From Chitinophagaceae bacterium (GTDB taxonomy: Bacteria > Bacteroidota > Bacteroidia > Chitinophagales > Chitinophagaceae), in the NCBI GenBank assembly GCA_016702745.1, contig JADJDJ010000001.1, positions 806,001 to 870,000 on the forward strand: 64,000 nt of DNA, written 5' to 3'. Numbering within the stretch: the stretch's first letter is position 1; every line of letters starts with the position of its first letter. A program made the position numbers and the translations under genes. Under the pieces are notes generated by a model. That model ran no database searches, had not been told where the DNA came from, and saw nothing but the letters and a program-made list of their open reading frames with translations. Shown here one piece after another: positions 9,789 through 18,994 of this stretch.

Positions 9789-9983
9789 GGGAAGTCGATA
9801 GTCGATAGTCGATAGTCGTTAGTCATGAGTCGAGAGTCAAGAGTCATGAAACAAGAGGAATTTTCGCATAGAGGAAAACCCAATATCCAATATCTAATAT
9901 CTATTCCCCAATACCCCCCACCTTCGCTAAAGCTACGGCGGGCGAAGCAATACCTAATACCTAATAACAAATATCTATTCCCA
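9789..9983. repeat. Intergenic low-complexity heptad arrays around a REP-like hairpin
   Basis: Three parts: AGTCGAT heptads (about 9786-9850), AATATCT/AATACCT heptads (about 9880-9985), and between them an imperfect inverted repeat with arms CTTCGCT and GGGCGAAG (about 9922-9947). An open frame runs through it but reads as low complexity, so I do not call it coding. Related heptads occur at 31594 and 55022. Confidence 0.6.
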
Positions 9984-10562
9984 ATGGACATCTCAGGAGA
10001 ATACATGCTCACCAATGTCAGAGAAATGGCATCAGGGTTTTTATTAATGCCGGATCATCAGTTTCAGTTTTTTTTCAGTTATGGTGCGCTGGACCGGCAG
10101 GCTAAGGGAGAATGGCGGCAGGAAGGAGACCAGGTGATATTCAATAGTGCAAGTTGGTCTGGGGCCGATTTTTCAATTATCAATAGCAGCGCTGAGCAAC
10201 CGGAAGATGGGATTGTTGTAGTCCTGGATCCGCCCAACCCCATGTTGGCGGCCTACCTGCATTTAAGTCTTTCCCGCGGGCAAGCCGATAGCTGGGTGCA
10301 ATTTCGAGGGCCGGGTGAATTGAGATTAGATCCGCAGGAATTTGATTCACTGGCCATACAATTTGAATTTTGTCCGGAGCGGTTTACTGTACTCCCCATC
10401 ACAAAGGGACATAACCAGTTTGTCATCCGGCCTGAACCCACTTTATTTGAACTCTACCTTGATCAGTTCACACTGCTTCATACGGTTGATGGATTGTCGG
10501 GAAAACATCCTTTGCTGGAAGGAGTTTTTGAGTATCACCGCACGGGTTCGGGAAAACCATAA
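9984..10562 (+). CDS. Conserved-looking hypothetical protein
   Basis: 192 residues from the ATG at 9984 (MDISGEYMLTNVREMASGF). The frame extends upstream to 9825, but that part is translated heptad repeat. No signal peptide or membrane segment is seen. The protein is beta-rich, opening with a lipocalin-like GEYMLTNV...GFLLMPDHQFQFFFSYGALD and ending in an EGVFEYHRTGSGKP tail. The opening resembles small beta-barrel stress or sensor proteins, but I do not recognise a family and assign no function. Confidence 0.7.
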   Translation: MDISGEYMLTNVREMASGFLLMPDHQFQFFFSYGALDRQAKGEWRQEGDQVIFNSASWSGADFSIINSSAEQPEDGIVVVLDPPNPMLAAYLHLSLSRGQADSWVQFRGPGELRLDPQEFDSLAIQFEFCPERFTVLPITKGHNQFVIRPEPTLFELYLDQFTLLHTVDGLSGKHPLLEGVFEYHRTGSGKP

Positions 10563-10601
10563 AGGAATCTGCCGTAACTTTCCCCTGCAAAATTCTTATC
10601 C

Positions 10602-13424
10602 ATGTGTAAAGGCAGGACAGGTTTATTTATAATTTATTTTTTGGTTGCTTTGGGCATTGCTCCGGCTATTGAAGCCCAGCAATTTGGAGGGAACCCTCCA
10701 TCCTTGAAATGGCGGCAGCTTCAAACAGATACAGCAAGGGTGATATTTCCTGAAGGAATAGACTCAGTGGCGAACCGGGTAGCATCTGTGGTGCATTTTA
10801 TGGCGGGCCGGCAACCTTTCTCACTGGGAAAGCAGCAGCGGAAAATTAATATCGTTCTCCAAAAACAAACCGTTGTTGCCAACGGCTATGTTGGACTCGG
10901 ACCTTATCGCAGCGAATTTTTTCTTACCCCGGAAATGAATAGCCTGGGGCAGGGATCGATCCCCTGGGCGGATCAACTGGCAGTGCATGAGTACCGGCAT
11001 GTACAACAGATCAATAATTTCAACAATGGGCTCAGTCGTTTTATGCGGGTCATAGCCGGTGAACAGGGTTACGATCTGGCGATCAATGCGGCCGTTCCCA
11101 ACTGGTTTTATGAAGGGGATGCCGTTTATGCGGAAACAGCCCTTTCCAGACAGGGCAGGGGCAGGTTACCGCAGTTCATGAATGCATTTCCTTCACTCTG
11201 GCAGGCGGGAAAAGATTATTCCTGGATGAAACTGAGAAATGGCTCTCTGAAAGATTACGTTCCCAACCATTATTACCTGGGCTACCTGCTGGTGAATTAT
11301 GGGAGGGAGAAATATGGCGCTGATTTCTGGACAAAAGTGACCCGGGATGCCAGTACCTATCGTTCTTTATTGTATCCTTTCCAGGCGGCCATAAAAAAAC
11401 ATGCGGGAATTGATTATAAGACGTTTACCCGTGAAGCCCTGTCTTCCTATCAAAATAAAATTGAAAAGAAAACAGAAGTAGCGGATTCTTATCTGCTGCC
11501 GGTAACGAAAAACTATGTCACCAATTATTTTTTCCCTTATGCTGCCGGTGAAGATTCTTTGATTTACCTGAAATCCAGTTACCGGGAAAGACCCGCATTT
11601 TATATGAAAGATAAAAACGGAGAGCACCGGATCCGGTACAAGGATATTTCCATTGATGAACAATTCAGTTACCGGAATGGTAAAATAGTTTATGCTGCTT
11701 ACGAATCTGATCCCCGCTGGGGCTGGAAGGATTACAGTGTGATCAGGATACTCGATCTGCGGACGGGAGAACAACAAACGATTAAAAAGCAATCAAAATA
11801 TTTTACTCCTGATATCTCAGCAGATGGTACCAAACTGGCCTTGGTTCAAACAGGCGAAGACGGTGTATCAGTCTTACAGGTACTTGGTGTATCTGACGGG
11901 GCAATTTTGCATCAGGTGCAATCAACGGATATCAGCCTGTTTACAGATCCGAAATTCACTGATGATGGACAGTTGATTGCAGCCGCCAGGATGCGAGACG
12001 GACAAATGACCCTGGTAAAGGCAGATCCTGTAAAGGGCACTGTAACCAGGCTTACAAATCCCTCTTATAATGTATTAGGTTATCCCTGTGTAACGGGCAC
12101 TCATATTTATTTTACAGCCTCCTATGGCGGAAATGATGATCTTTTTGCATTTCGGCTTGCGGATGAAAAGCTTTTGAAAATTACTAACGGCCCAACAGGA
12201 AATTATTTTGTGAATGCTGGCAATGGAAAACTAACATGGTCGGTATTTACTGCGGAAGGTTATCAACTCAGGCAACTGGCTTTGGATAAACTGGAAACAA
12301 CAGAAGTAAACGAAAGTCAGCAATCTCAATTGATTGAAAAAGCAAAAGTCAGTCACAGCGATTCTCCGGGTGATATCCTGCTAATTGCGGTTCCCAACCG
12401 GCAATTTTCTTCCGGAAAATATCCAAAGGGCAAGGGCTTGTTCAATTTCCATAGCTGGAGGCCTTATTATTTCGATCCGGTATTTACTTACTCTCTTTTT
12501 GGAGAAAATGTGTTGAATACCTTTCAATCTGAATTGTATTATCTGTATAACCAAAATGAAAAAACCAGTGCTGTTGGTTTTACCGGTACCTATGGAGGCT
12601 GGTTTCCCTGGTTAACAGCAGGCACCGAATATACTTTTAACCGGAGTGCTGAATTTGGTTCAGGGACGAGGCAGTGGGACCAGATTGACAGCAGGGTAGG
12701 ACTGAGTATACCACTTTCTTATTCAAAGGGACAGACCTTCCGGAATTTTAATGCGGGCAGTTTTTATGTGCTGCGTAATGAATTCAATAAAGGTTTCTTT
12801 AAAGATTCACTGGGAAATACATCACTCAGTTACCTGCTCCATACTTTTTCATGGAGCCAACAGGTTCAACGGGCTGTTCAGCATATTTATCCGCGGTTTG
12901 CTTATTCGGTCAGCGCCAATCACCGGCATGCCATTACCAATGCTAAAGGGTATCAGTTTATTGGTTCAGGCGCATTGTATGTGCCTGGTTTAATGAAAAG
13001 TCATAATCTGGTGTTTACCGGTTCATTCCAGCAAAGAGATACTTTGTCGCAAGTGGTATTTGCCGATCGATTCGCCTATTCCAGGGGGTATACCGGTCGT
13101 TATTTTTCCAGGATGTGGCGCCTATCTGCGAATTATCACTTACCGGTGATTTATCCGGATTGGGGCTTTGGTAATATCCTTTACCTGCAGAGAGTCAGGC
13201 TGAATGCATTTTATGATTTCAGCAAAGTGTATTCAAAAGACAAGACCCAGTCCCGTGATCAACGCAGCGCCGGCGGAGAATTATTTGTAGATACCAGATG
13301 GTGGAACCAGTATCCACTGAGTTTTGGTTTCAGGGTCAGTTACCTGATGGATCCTGATCAATTCGATGGACGGAAAGGAGCCAGGGTTGAGCTGGTATTG
13401 CCTGTTAATATCCTGCCTCGTTAA
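10602..13424 (+). CDS. Exported HEXXH metallopeptidase-like protein with beta-propeller and barrel-like C-terminus
   Basis: 940 residues. Signal peptide (about 1-25), then a peptidase-MA-like domain (about 30-290) with zinc motif HEYRH and a downstream WFYEGDAVYAE segment that could supply the third ligand Glu. Next comes a TolB-like beta-propeller (about 310-560; ISADGTKLALVQTGEDG, FTDDGQLIAAARMRDG). The last about 330 residues alternate aromatic and polar strands and end in a strand-like RVELVLPVNILPR, resembling an outer-membrane barrel. A peptidase anchored to the outer membrane is plausible but inferred. Confidence 0.82.
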   Translation: MCKGRTGLFIIYFLVALGIAPAIEAQQFGGNPPSLKWRQLQTDTARVIFPEGIDSVANRVASVVHFMAGRQPFSLGKQQRKINIVLQKQTVVANGYVGLGPYRSEFFLTPEMNSLGQGSIPWADQLAVHEYRHVQQINNFNNGLSRFMRVIAGEQGYDLAINAAVPNWFYEGDAVYAETALSRQGRGRLPQFMNAFPSLWQAGKDYSWMKLRNGSLKDYVPNHYYLGYLLVNYGREKYGADFWTKVTRDASTYRSLLYPFQAAIKKHAGIDYKTFTREALSSYQNKIEKKTEVADSYLLPVTKNYVTNYFFPYAAGEDSLIYLKSSYRERPAFYMKDKNGEHRIRYKDISIDEQFSYRNGKIVYAAYESDPRWGWKDYSVIRILDLRTGEQQTIKKQSKYFTPDISADGTKLALVQTGEDGVSVLQVLGVSDGAILHQVQSTDISLFTDPKFTDDGQLIAAARMRDGQMTLVKADPVKGTVTRLTNPSYNVLGYPCVTGTHIYFTASYGGNDDLFAFRLADEKLLKITNGPTGNYFVNAGNGKLTWSVFTAEGYQLRQLALDKLETTEVNESQQSQLIEKAKVSHSDSPGDILLIAVPNRQFSSGKYPKGKGLFNFHSWRPYYFDPVFTYSLFGENVLNTFQSELYYLYNQNEKTSAVGFTGTYGGWFPWLTAGTEYTFNRSAEFGSGTRQWDQIDSRVGLSIPLSYSKGQTFRNFNAGSFYVLRNEFNKGFFKDSLGNTSLSYLLHTFSWSQQVQRAVQHIYPRFAYSVSANHRHAITNAKGYQFIGSGALYVPGLMKSHNLVFTGSFQQRDTLSQVVFADRFAYSRGYTGRYFSRMWRLSANYHLPVIYPDWGFGNILYLQRVRLNAFYDFSKVYSKDKTQSRDQRSAGGELFVDTRWWNQYPLSFGFRVSYLMDPDQFDGRKGARVELVLPVNILPR

Positions 13425-13504
13425 AAGAGATAAAAAATACCCGGGAGCGGGTACGCAGTTCTTGCTGGGTGGAATTAATTTACCGGTTAAATCAGCAAGT
13501 CTTC

Positions 13505-14218
13505 ATGCGGATACTTCTTATCTTTTTATGTTTATTTGGAACAGTTCAGGCGCAAATTTTCCCAATGGAAAATGACAGTGCTTTTGTCAGGTACCAGGAA
13601 GGTCTCCCGGCCATGGAACCATTTGATACTGCCAATCGATGGGAAAAAGCGGATGGACCTTATCAGTATATTGTCAGCTCCGGTGATTTGTATGATTTGT
13701 TTGGGTATAGGGTGTACAGTCAGTTCCAGGACTTTGACTTTAAAAAATACCATATCCTGGGAGTACAAGCCTGTTCCAAATGTCAGCTTACTTGCCGATT
13801 AGCCGGTATGCAATCCGGGTGTCATGCAGATCGATGCAGTACCAGCTGGCTGTGGATGATCAGGGATAATGACAGGGCTTTCAGGTTGATACCTTCGCTT
13901 ACACTGGAAGCAGATAAATTTGATACTTTGTCAAAAGCAGCAAGAAGAAATTACAGGGATACTGTAATGGAGCGATCATCAGGTGAAAAAAACAGAAAAT
14001 ACTGGTATACCAGTGCGGGTGGCGACTGCCATGCGAAATTCAGCTATGCATTACTACAGGATAAATATTTTCCGGTGATATTAATGAAGGAATGGAACTA
14101 CTATGGAGGCTGCCGGGCAGGAGGCTTTTGGGAGTATACAATACAGTTTAATCAGCCGGAAAAAAACAGGCTATATGTAAAAAGGACCATCCTGATGGAA
14201 AGATGGAAGAGTAACTGA
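13505..14218 (+). CDS. Secreted cysteine-rich hypothetical protein
   Basis: 237 residues starting at the ATG at 13505, giving a clean signal peptide (MRILLIFLCLFGTVQAQ). The mature part has a cysteine cluster (CSKCQLTC, then C and C within GCHADRCS) and two more cysteines in GGDCHAKF and GGCRAGGFWEY. This suggests disulfides or metal binding in the envelope. I do not recognise the family. It converges with the RRM gene, 10 bp away. Confidence 0.72.
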   Translation: MRILLIFLCLFGTVQAQIFPMENDSAFVRYQEGLPAMEPFDTANRWEKADGPYQYIVSSGDLYDLFGYRVYSQFQDFDFKKYHILGVQACSKCQLTCRLAGMQSGCHADRCSTSWLWMIRDNDRAFRLIPSLTLEADKFDTLSKAARRNYRDTVMERSSGEKNRKYWYTSAGGDCHAKFSYALLQDKYFPVILMKEWNYYGGCRAGGFWEYTIQFNQPEKNRLYVKRTILMERWKSN

Positions 14219-14228
14219 TGCGCCGGCC

Positions 14229-14591
14229 TTAGAATCGCCTGCGGTTATCACCATATCCGGGTTTCCGGAATCCGCCGCTGCCGCCGCTGCCACCTTTATA
14301 GCCACCGCCGCTACCGCCTTTATATCCGCCGCCTCCGCCTGAGCCGCCGGGGCGATCTTCAGCAGCTTTTACAACCAGTGGTTTTTTGCCCAGAGAAATA
14401 TCATTGAGATGCTCAATGGCATCCCTGCCATCGGCTTCTTTTTCCATTTGAACAAAGCCAAATCCACGGCTTTTGCCAGTCTCCCTGTCCATGGATACTT
14501 TGGCAGATAATACCTTTCCGAATTTTTCAAAAATCTCTTCCAGTTCTGCATCATCAAGGTCATAAGGAAGGCCTGCAACAAAAAGGTTCAT
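14229..14591 (-). CDS. RRM-type RNA-binding protein with glycine-rich tail
   Basis: 120 residues: one RNA recognition motif (about 1-78) with RNP-2 LFVAGL and RNP-1 SRGFGFVQM, followed by a Gly/Ser/Lys-rich tail with GGYKGGSGG repeats. This matches the small RRM proteins of cyanobacteria and Bacteroidota, which are linked to cold response and general RNA binding. The aromatic RNP residues are present. The TAnnTTTG box just upstream predicts a very short leader. Confidence 0.93.
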   Translation of the reverse strand: MNLFVAGLPYDLDDAELEEIFEKFGKVLSAKVSMDRETGKSRGFGFVQMEKEADGRDAIEHLNDISLGKKPLVVKAAEDRPGGSGGGGGYKGGSGGGYKGGSGGSGGFRKPGYGDNRRRF

Positions 14592-14604
14592 ACGTTCGTT
14601 TTAG

Positions 14605-14612
14605 CAAATGTA
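14605..14612 (-). promoter_or_regulatory. Bacteroidota -7 promoter box for the RRM gene
   Basis: On the minus strand it reads TACATTTG, an exact TAnnTTTG match, 14 bases before the start codon at 14591. Confidence 0.55.
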
Positions 14613-14727
14613 ATCATCTGGTGAACTGCAAAAGCAGGACCTGGGTCATAATTTGTCAATAATTACTCACAAATCTGGTTACAGTATGTATCTTGCCGGG
14701 TACCAAATAGTCAAAGAGGGCAGACTT

Positions 14728-16199
14728 ATGAGTGGCAGATACCTGGTATTACTGATGTTGATTTTCATTCCGTTTTTCGGATCTTCTCAAAATTATCAGG
14801 CCGTACATGGATCTTCTTATGCCGGCAGTCTGGGAGTAACCAATAATCCGGCTTCTATCGTACATGTGCCTTATTCCTGGGACCTGACCCTGTTTTCCGT
14901 ACAGGCCAAACATAGCAGCAATGCGGTTGTTATCAATAATTTATCTCTATTATCGTCATCAACTAATACCCGGGTTGACGCGGTTCAGGGAAGCAATAAA
15001 TACTTCCTGATGGCCAATCAGGATCTAAGAATTCTCAATGGCAGGATCCGGCTAAACGAAGAATCTGCCATTGCTTTTGGTGCAGGAATCCGTTCCGGCC
15101 AGTCCTTTAATACCGGAATGGTCAACTGGCGGGATACGATCAATTCTGTACGCCAGTTCATGGCAGATAATTTTGCCAACTCTCCATTATCTGCTTATGT
15201 CAGGGGCCAGGCCTGGGCAGAAATCTATGGCACTTATGCCCGCCGCCTCATGGAAAACGATAATGGGATACTGAACGCAGGGATTACATTAAATATCAAC
15301 CGGGGTATCGGCGCCGCTTATGTGAGCAGCTCTGAATTGTATTTACAACCCGGACAGGTACACGGACAGGCGGGCTATCTTTTAAATGATGGCAAACTGG
15401 ATTATGGGTATTCTTCGAATCTCGATGAATGGGATCAACCAGGCACCAGCCAGGAATTAAGAAAAGCATTTCTAAAAAAACATGGTCCTCCCTTTCATTG
15501 AATCTGGGAGCTGAATATATCATACCAGCTGAGGATGAGGATTATTACAAGTATGACCTTAAGCTGGGTGTTTCTTTACTCGATCTGGGATTTAATAAAT
15601 ACCAGTACAGCACTAACAGCCGAAGCGCTGTCATGAGCCTTGATAATATTTCTGATTCGCTTGTAGAGGCAACTTTTGAAGGATTGGAAACTACCCGTGA
15701 CCTGCCCGACAGTATCGCGCAGATAGCGGGATCTATTCAGCAGTTGGCTGGTTATTTCAGGGTCTTCACGCCGGCCAGGCTGGTGATCAATGCAGATAAA
15801 AGAATCACTGGCAATCTCTTTATTAATGCCGAACTGACCCTTCCGCTCACTTCACTCCTGGGTCAGAAAAAACTATACGTAAGGGAAATGAGTCTGGCAG
15901 CTTTAACGCCCCGTTTTGAAACCAGGTCCATTGGCTTTTACCTGCCGGTTACCCTCAATACCAGGGGTGAGGTTTGGATGGGTGCTGCCATTAAACTGGG
16001 ACCGCTGCTGGCAGGGGTACATAATCTGTCTAATGTTTTTACTACAAATACCATGCAGCAAGGAGGGGCATACCTTGCTGTTAATATCCGGCCTTTTCAA
16101 AAAAGGGATAAAGAAGAACGCTCCCCGGGTGAAAAAAGAAGCAGGGGCGGGGGAGGCAGAAAGGGCAGCAGGTATGGTTGTCCGGGTTCGGTACTCTGA
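14728..16199 (+). CDS. DUF5723-like outer-membrane/exported protein, frameshifted
   Basis: About 490 residues when repaired. The start at 14728 gives a signal peptide (MSGRYLVLLMLIFIPFFGSSQ) followed by HGSSYAGSLGVTNNPASIV, typical of DUF5723 and PorP-like exported proteins of Bacteroidota. As read, the frame ends at 15501. Adding one A to the seven-A run at 15474-15480 continues it as FLKKTWSSLSLNLGAEYI into the second open frame, which ends at 16199. The C-terminus is basic (KRSRGGGGRKGSRYGCP). The role is unknown, probably a beta-barrel envelope protein. Confidence 0.82.
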
Positions 16200-16326
16200 C
16201 CCCGAAATTACTGCTGACTGATTTTTAATCCGAGGCAACTATTCACGTTTTCCTCCGTTATATCTAATTCCGGTTAACGGGCCTGATCGGCCGATTTACT
16301 TATTTTCAAACTGGAAAATCAACAAT

Positions 16327-16977
16327 ATGCGGGCATTATTCTTCTGTTTACTGCTGTTACCGGCGGTTAGTTTATACTCCCAATTTGAGAAATACCAGGA
16401 TGGGTACCTGGTATTGGTTACCGGTGATACTATTCGCGGACAGCTGTCCTGGAAAAAGAACAGTACTCCTTCCGACAAAGTCAGTTTTAAAAAGCACGAA
16501 CTGGATCATCCGCAGGTATATACCTGGGCCTTGATTGCCGAAATACTGGACAAAGACAAGGAGCAGCAAATGATGGTGGTCACAGTCAAAAGAAACCTGG
16601 AGTATATCAGCGAGGATGATTTTACCATCATGCTTAAAGACAGTACTGCGGAAGGACCTGTGCCACTCAGGCCTTTATATAGAGGGAAAAAACTGTCACT
16701 TTATACGCTCTACGATAAATCCCCCTTCTTCTTTGTTTATGATGGAAATCAGGTAAAGCAACTGGCCCAGAAATACCGTTATCTGACCTCCAATGAGCGA
16801 ATGTTCGATTACGAAAGGGGAAGACGTTTTCATATCACCGATGAGTTTAAAGGAGTCCTTGCGGCTTATTATGATTTTTCGGATGACCGTAAAATGCGTT
16901 ACCTGCTGGCCAACACCCTTTTTGAAGACCGGTCCATGAAAGTGCTGATATCAAAGATGGACAGTAAAATGTGGTAA
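16327..16977 (+). CDS. Secreted hypothetical protein
   Basis: 216 residues with a signal peptide (MRALFFCLLLLPAVSLYSQ). The mature part begins with a beta segment (GYLVLVTGDTIRGQLSWKKN) that looks like the 'something-GDTxxG-x-I' opening of many exported Bacteroidota proteins, followed by mixed alpha/beta sequence and DFSDDRKMRYLLANTLFEDRSMKVLI. I do not recognise a family. It lies between the DUF5723-like gene and a DUF6941-like gene. Confidence 0.72.
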   Translation: MRALFFCLLLLPAVSLYSQFEKYQDGYLVLVTGDTIRGQLSWKKNSTPSDKVSFKKHELDHPQVYTWALIAEILDKDKEQQMMVVTVKRNLEYISEDDFTIMLKDSTAEGPVPLRPLYRGKKLSLYTLYDKSPFFFVYDGNQVKQLAQKYRYLTSNERMFDYERGRRFHITDEFKGVLAAYYDFSDDRKMRYLLANTLFEDRSMKVLISKMDSKMW

Positions 16978-17055
16978 ATCCTTCACACCTGTAAATCTGG
17001 CATACCGGGGTCAACGGCTTCCTTTTTGCTTATTTCAATTTGAAATAACCAAAAC

Positions 17056-17448
17056 ATGGAAATAGAAATATTCAGTCTCGCCGATTTTGCGCAGGATAAC
17101 CAGTCCAAATTAACCATTGTAGGCACTTTTGATAGTATCAATGCCCGCCAGTTTCCGGTTCAGCATGCCTCCTGCAGTATTGCCTGCCGGCTTCGTTTTG
17201 CTGACAAAGAGGCGGGTGATCATTCCTTTAAGCTCAGGCTCATCAATAAAGAAGGGGTGGAGGTGATCCGGCCGGTAGAAGGGAATATCCAGATTGGAAA
17301 ACCCGAAGGCAGGGAACTGGTTACCATCAATATCGTTGTTAACTTTAACCAGTTGCAATTTGAGAAACCGGGCCGCTATTCCTTTGAATTATATATTGAC
17401 GGGGAATGGAAATCCGGATTGCCTTTATTTCTGAATCAACAGGCTTAA
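17056..17448 (+). CDS. DUF6941-like small cytoplasmic protein
   Basis: 130 residues, no signal peptide, beta-sandwich-like. It contains LADFAQDNQSKLTIVGTFDSINA and a C-terminal RYSFELYIDGEWKSGLPLFL, features of the DUF6941 family (from memory). Function unknown. It is followed on the other strand by a phospholipase D family gene, 31 bp from its stop. Confidence 0.72.
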   Translation: MEIEIFSLADFAQDNQSKLTIVGTFDSINARQFPVQHASCSIACRLRFADKEAGDHSFKLRLINKEGVEVIRPVEGNIQIGKPEGRELVTINIVVNFNQLQFEKPGRYSFELYIDGEWKSGLPLFLNQQA

Positions 17449-17479
17449 GAATAACGTTAGATTGCTGACCTTTTCTTTT

Positions 17480-18637
17480 TTACTCTTCCTGTTTAAAATA
17501 AAAAGTAAACAGCCGTAATACAGTTTTGATAAAAAGGTAACAGAGTCTTTGCCAGATCCAAAGAAAAAAGCCAGGCCTGGCTCTCCAGTTGTGTTTGGTA
17601 ACCTCTTTACAATCCTTTGAAATAATTTCTTCCAGCTTTTGTTTGGTTTGAGAAGCAAAATTGTTATCCTGAACATCTATGTTCAGTTCCAGGCTGGCAT
17701 AAGCACTTATATTGTTCACGTTGTAAGAACCCACGGTAACGAATCCGGTATCACAAACAGCCATTTTCGCATGAAGAATTGTGGGCTGGTATTCATAAAT
17801 GAAAGCGCCTTTTTTTAAAAGCCAGTGATAGAGATATCGTTCCGCATGTTTAGCCACCATTACATCTGAATGTCCCGCCAGGATCAGCCTTATTTTTACT
17901 CCTCTTTTAATGGCATTCGTAATTTCTCTTCTGAATACCCTTCCCGGAAGAAAATAACTGCACATGATGATGATTTCTTCCCTGGCGTATAAAAGCATGG
18001 CCAGGTAACTGCGGGTGACTTCGTTTTTTCTTTTCACCCAGTCATTACGTCGTACCCTTACCTCCTGTGTACCAGTTGTTGATTTTTTTTGAATCAGTTG
18101 ATTCACCTGATTTTCCCATTCGTAAACCTGGTCACGGTTCCATAATTGCTTGCATACCTGCAGCATTTTTTGTACTTCGCTGCCCTCACAATACAAGGCC
18201 CGGTCCATCCAGGCGGGACTGTCTGGCATATCATTGTAACGGTTACTGATATTGATACCGCCGGCCATTGCATAAAGGCCATCAATTACCACCAGTTTAT
18301 GGTGCATCCGGCGTCCGAGGTAGAATTTCCTGCTTTTGAAAAGTGGTTCAAACCATTTGAACTGTACCCCTGCGTTTTGTAATTTGGAGATGGCTTCTTT
18401 GCTTAACCCCTGTGAAGCGTATCCGTCCACTAACAGATAAACGGAAACCTTTCTGCGGACAGCCTGCATCAGTAAGTCAGCAACAGCCAGTCCGGTTTCG
18501 TCATCCATGAAAATATAAAACTGCAGCCAGATGCAATACCTGGCTTCGCGGATCATTTGGTGGAGCCGGTCGAAATAGTCCCGTCCACCATTGACCAGCA
18601 TTACCTGGTTTTGATTGGAATAGCCTTCACTTTTCAT
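17480..18637 (-). CDS. Phospholipase D family protein, cardiolipin synthase-like
   Basis: 385 residues with two HKD motifs: HHKLVVID at about 112 and HAKMAVCD at about 291, each followed by the usual GG/GS and N residues (GGINISNRY; GSYNVNN). This is the arrangement of bacterial cardiolipin synthases, which join two phosphatidylglycerols. Unlike ClsA it lacks the N-terminal membrane pair; instead a hydrophobic C-terminus (FFLWIWQRLCYLFIKTVLRLFTFYF) could attach it to the membrane. Substrate not proven. Confidence 0.88.
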   Translation of the reverse strand: MKSEGYSNQNQVMLVNGGRDYFDRLHQMIREARYCIWLQFYIFMDDETGLAVADLLMQAVRRKVSVYLLVDGYASQGLSKEAISKLQNAGVQFKWFEPLFKSRKFYLGRRMHHKLVVIDGLYAMAGGINISNRYNDMPDSPAWMDRALYCEGSEVQKMLQVCKQLWNRDQVYEWENQVNQLIQKKSTTGTQEVRVRRNDWVKRKNEVTRSYLAMLLYAREEIIIMCSYFLPGRVFRREITNAIKRGVKIRLILAGHSDVMVAKHAERYLYHWLLKKGAFIYEYQPTILHAKMAVCDTGFVTVGSYNVNNISAYASLELNIDVQDNNFASQTKQKLEEIISKDCKEVTKHNWRARPGFFLWIWQRLCYLFIKTVLRLFTFYFKQEE

Positions 18638-18769
18638 GACTGTTTTTCCTTTTGCAATGATCCGTTCCCCGGAAGCAGTTTGTATTGATAAGGGTCACAA
18701 ATGTTTTTGATAGCGCTCATCCAAAAACGCTGTTTGGAACAATATCTTTAAGCAGATTAATGGCAAGTT

Positions 18770-18961
18770 ATGCTGATTGCAGTAAAACTATATGAAAGAC
18801 TGATGGAGCCCCTGTTTACAGGTTGGCTATTCATGCTTTTTTTCCTGATCGTATTTTTTTATGGGTGCAGGAATATCATTGCCATGGCACTTCTTAAACT
18901 GCATGAACTGTTCATACAACGCAACTATTTCCGGTTTTCCGGCAGAATGAAACGGGAATAA
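18770..18961 (+). CDS. Possible small membrane protein
   Basis: 63 residues with one strong hydrophobic helix (about 15-35, FTGWLFMLFFLIVFFYGC) and a basic C-terminus (RNYFRFSGRMKRE). It lies 33 bp upstream of the Na/Pi cotransporter on the same strand. No known family. Start at 18770; the coding call rests only on the membrane segment and position. Confidence 0.4.
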   Translation: MLIAVKLYERLMEPLFTGWLFMLFFLIVFFYGCRNIIAMALLKLHELFIQRNYFRFSGRMKRE

Positions 18962-18994
18962 TGCAGTTGTCCCGGTTTTGCTTAAATTACTGAG

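Noticed and set aside
9825..9983. N-terminal extension of the 9984 gene
   Set aside because: The upstream frame is heptad repeat and reads as low complexity; the ATG at 9984 is the better start.
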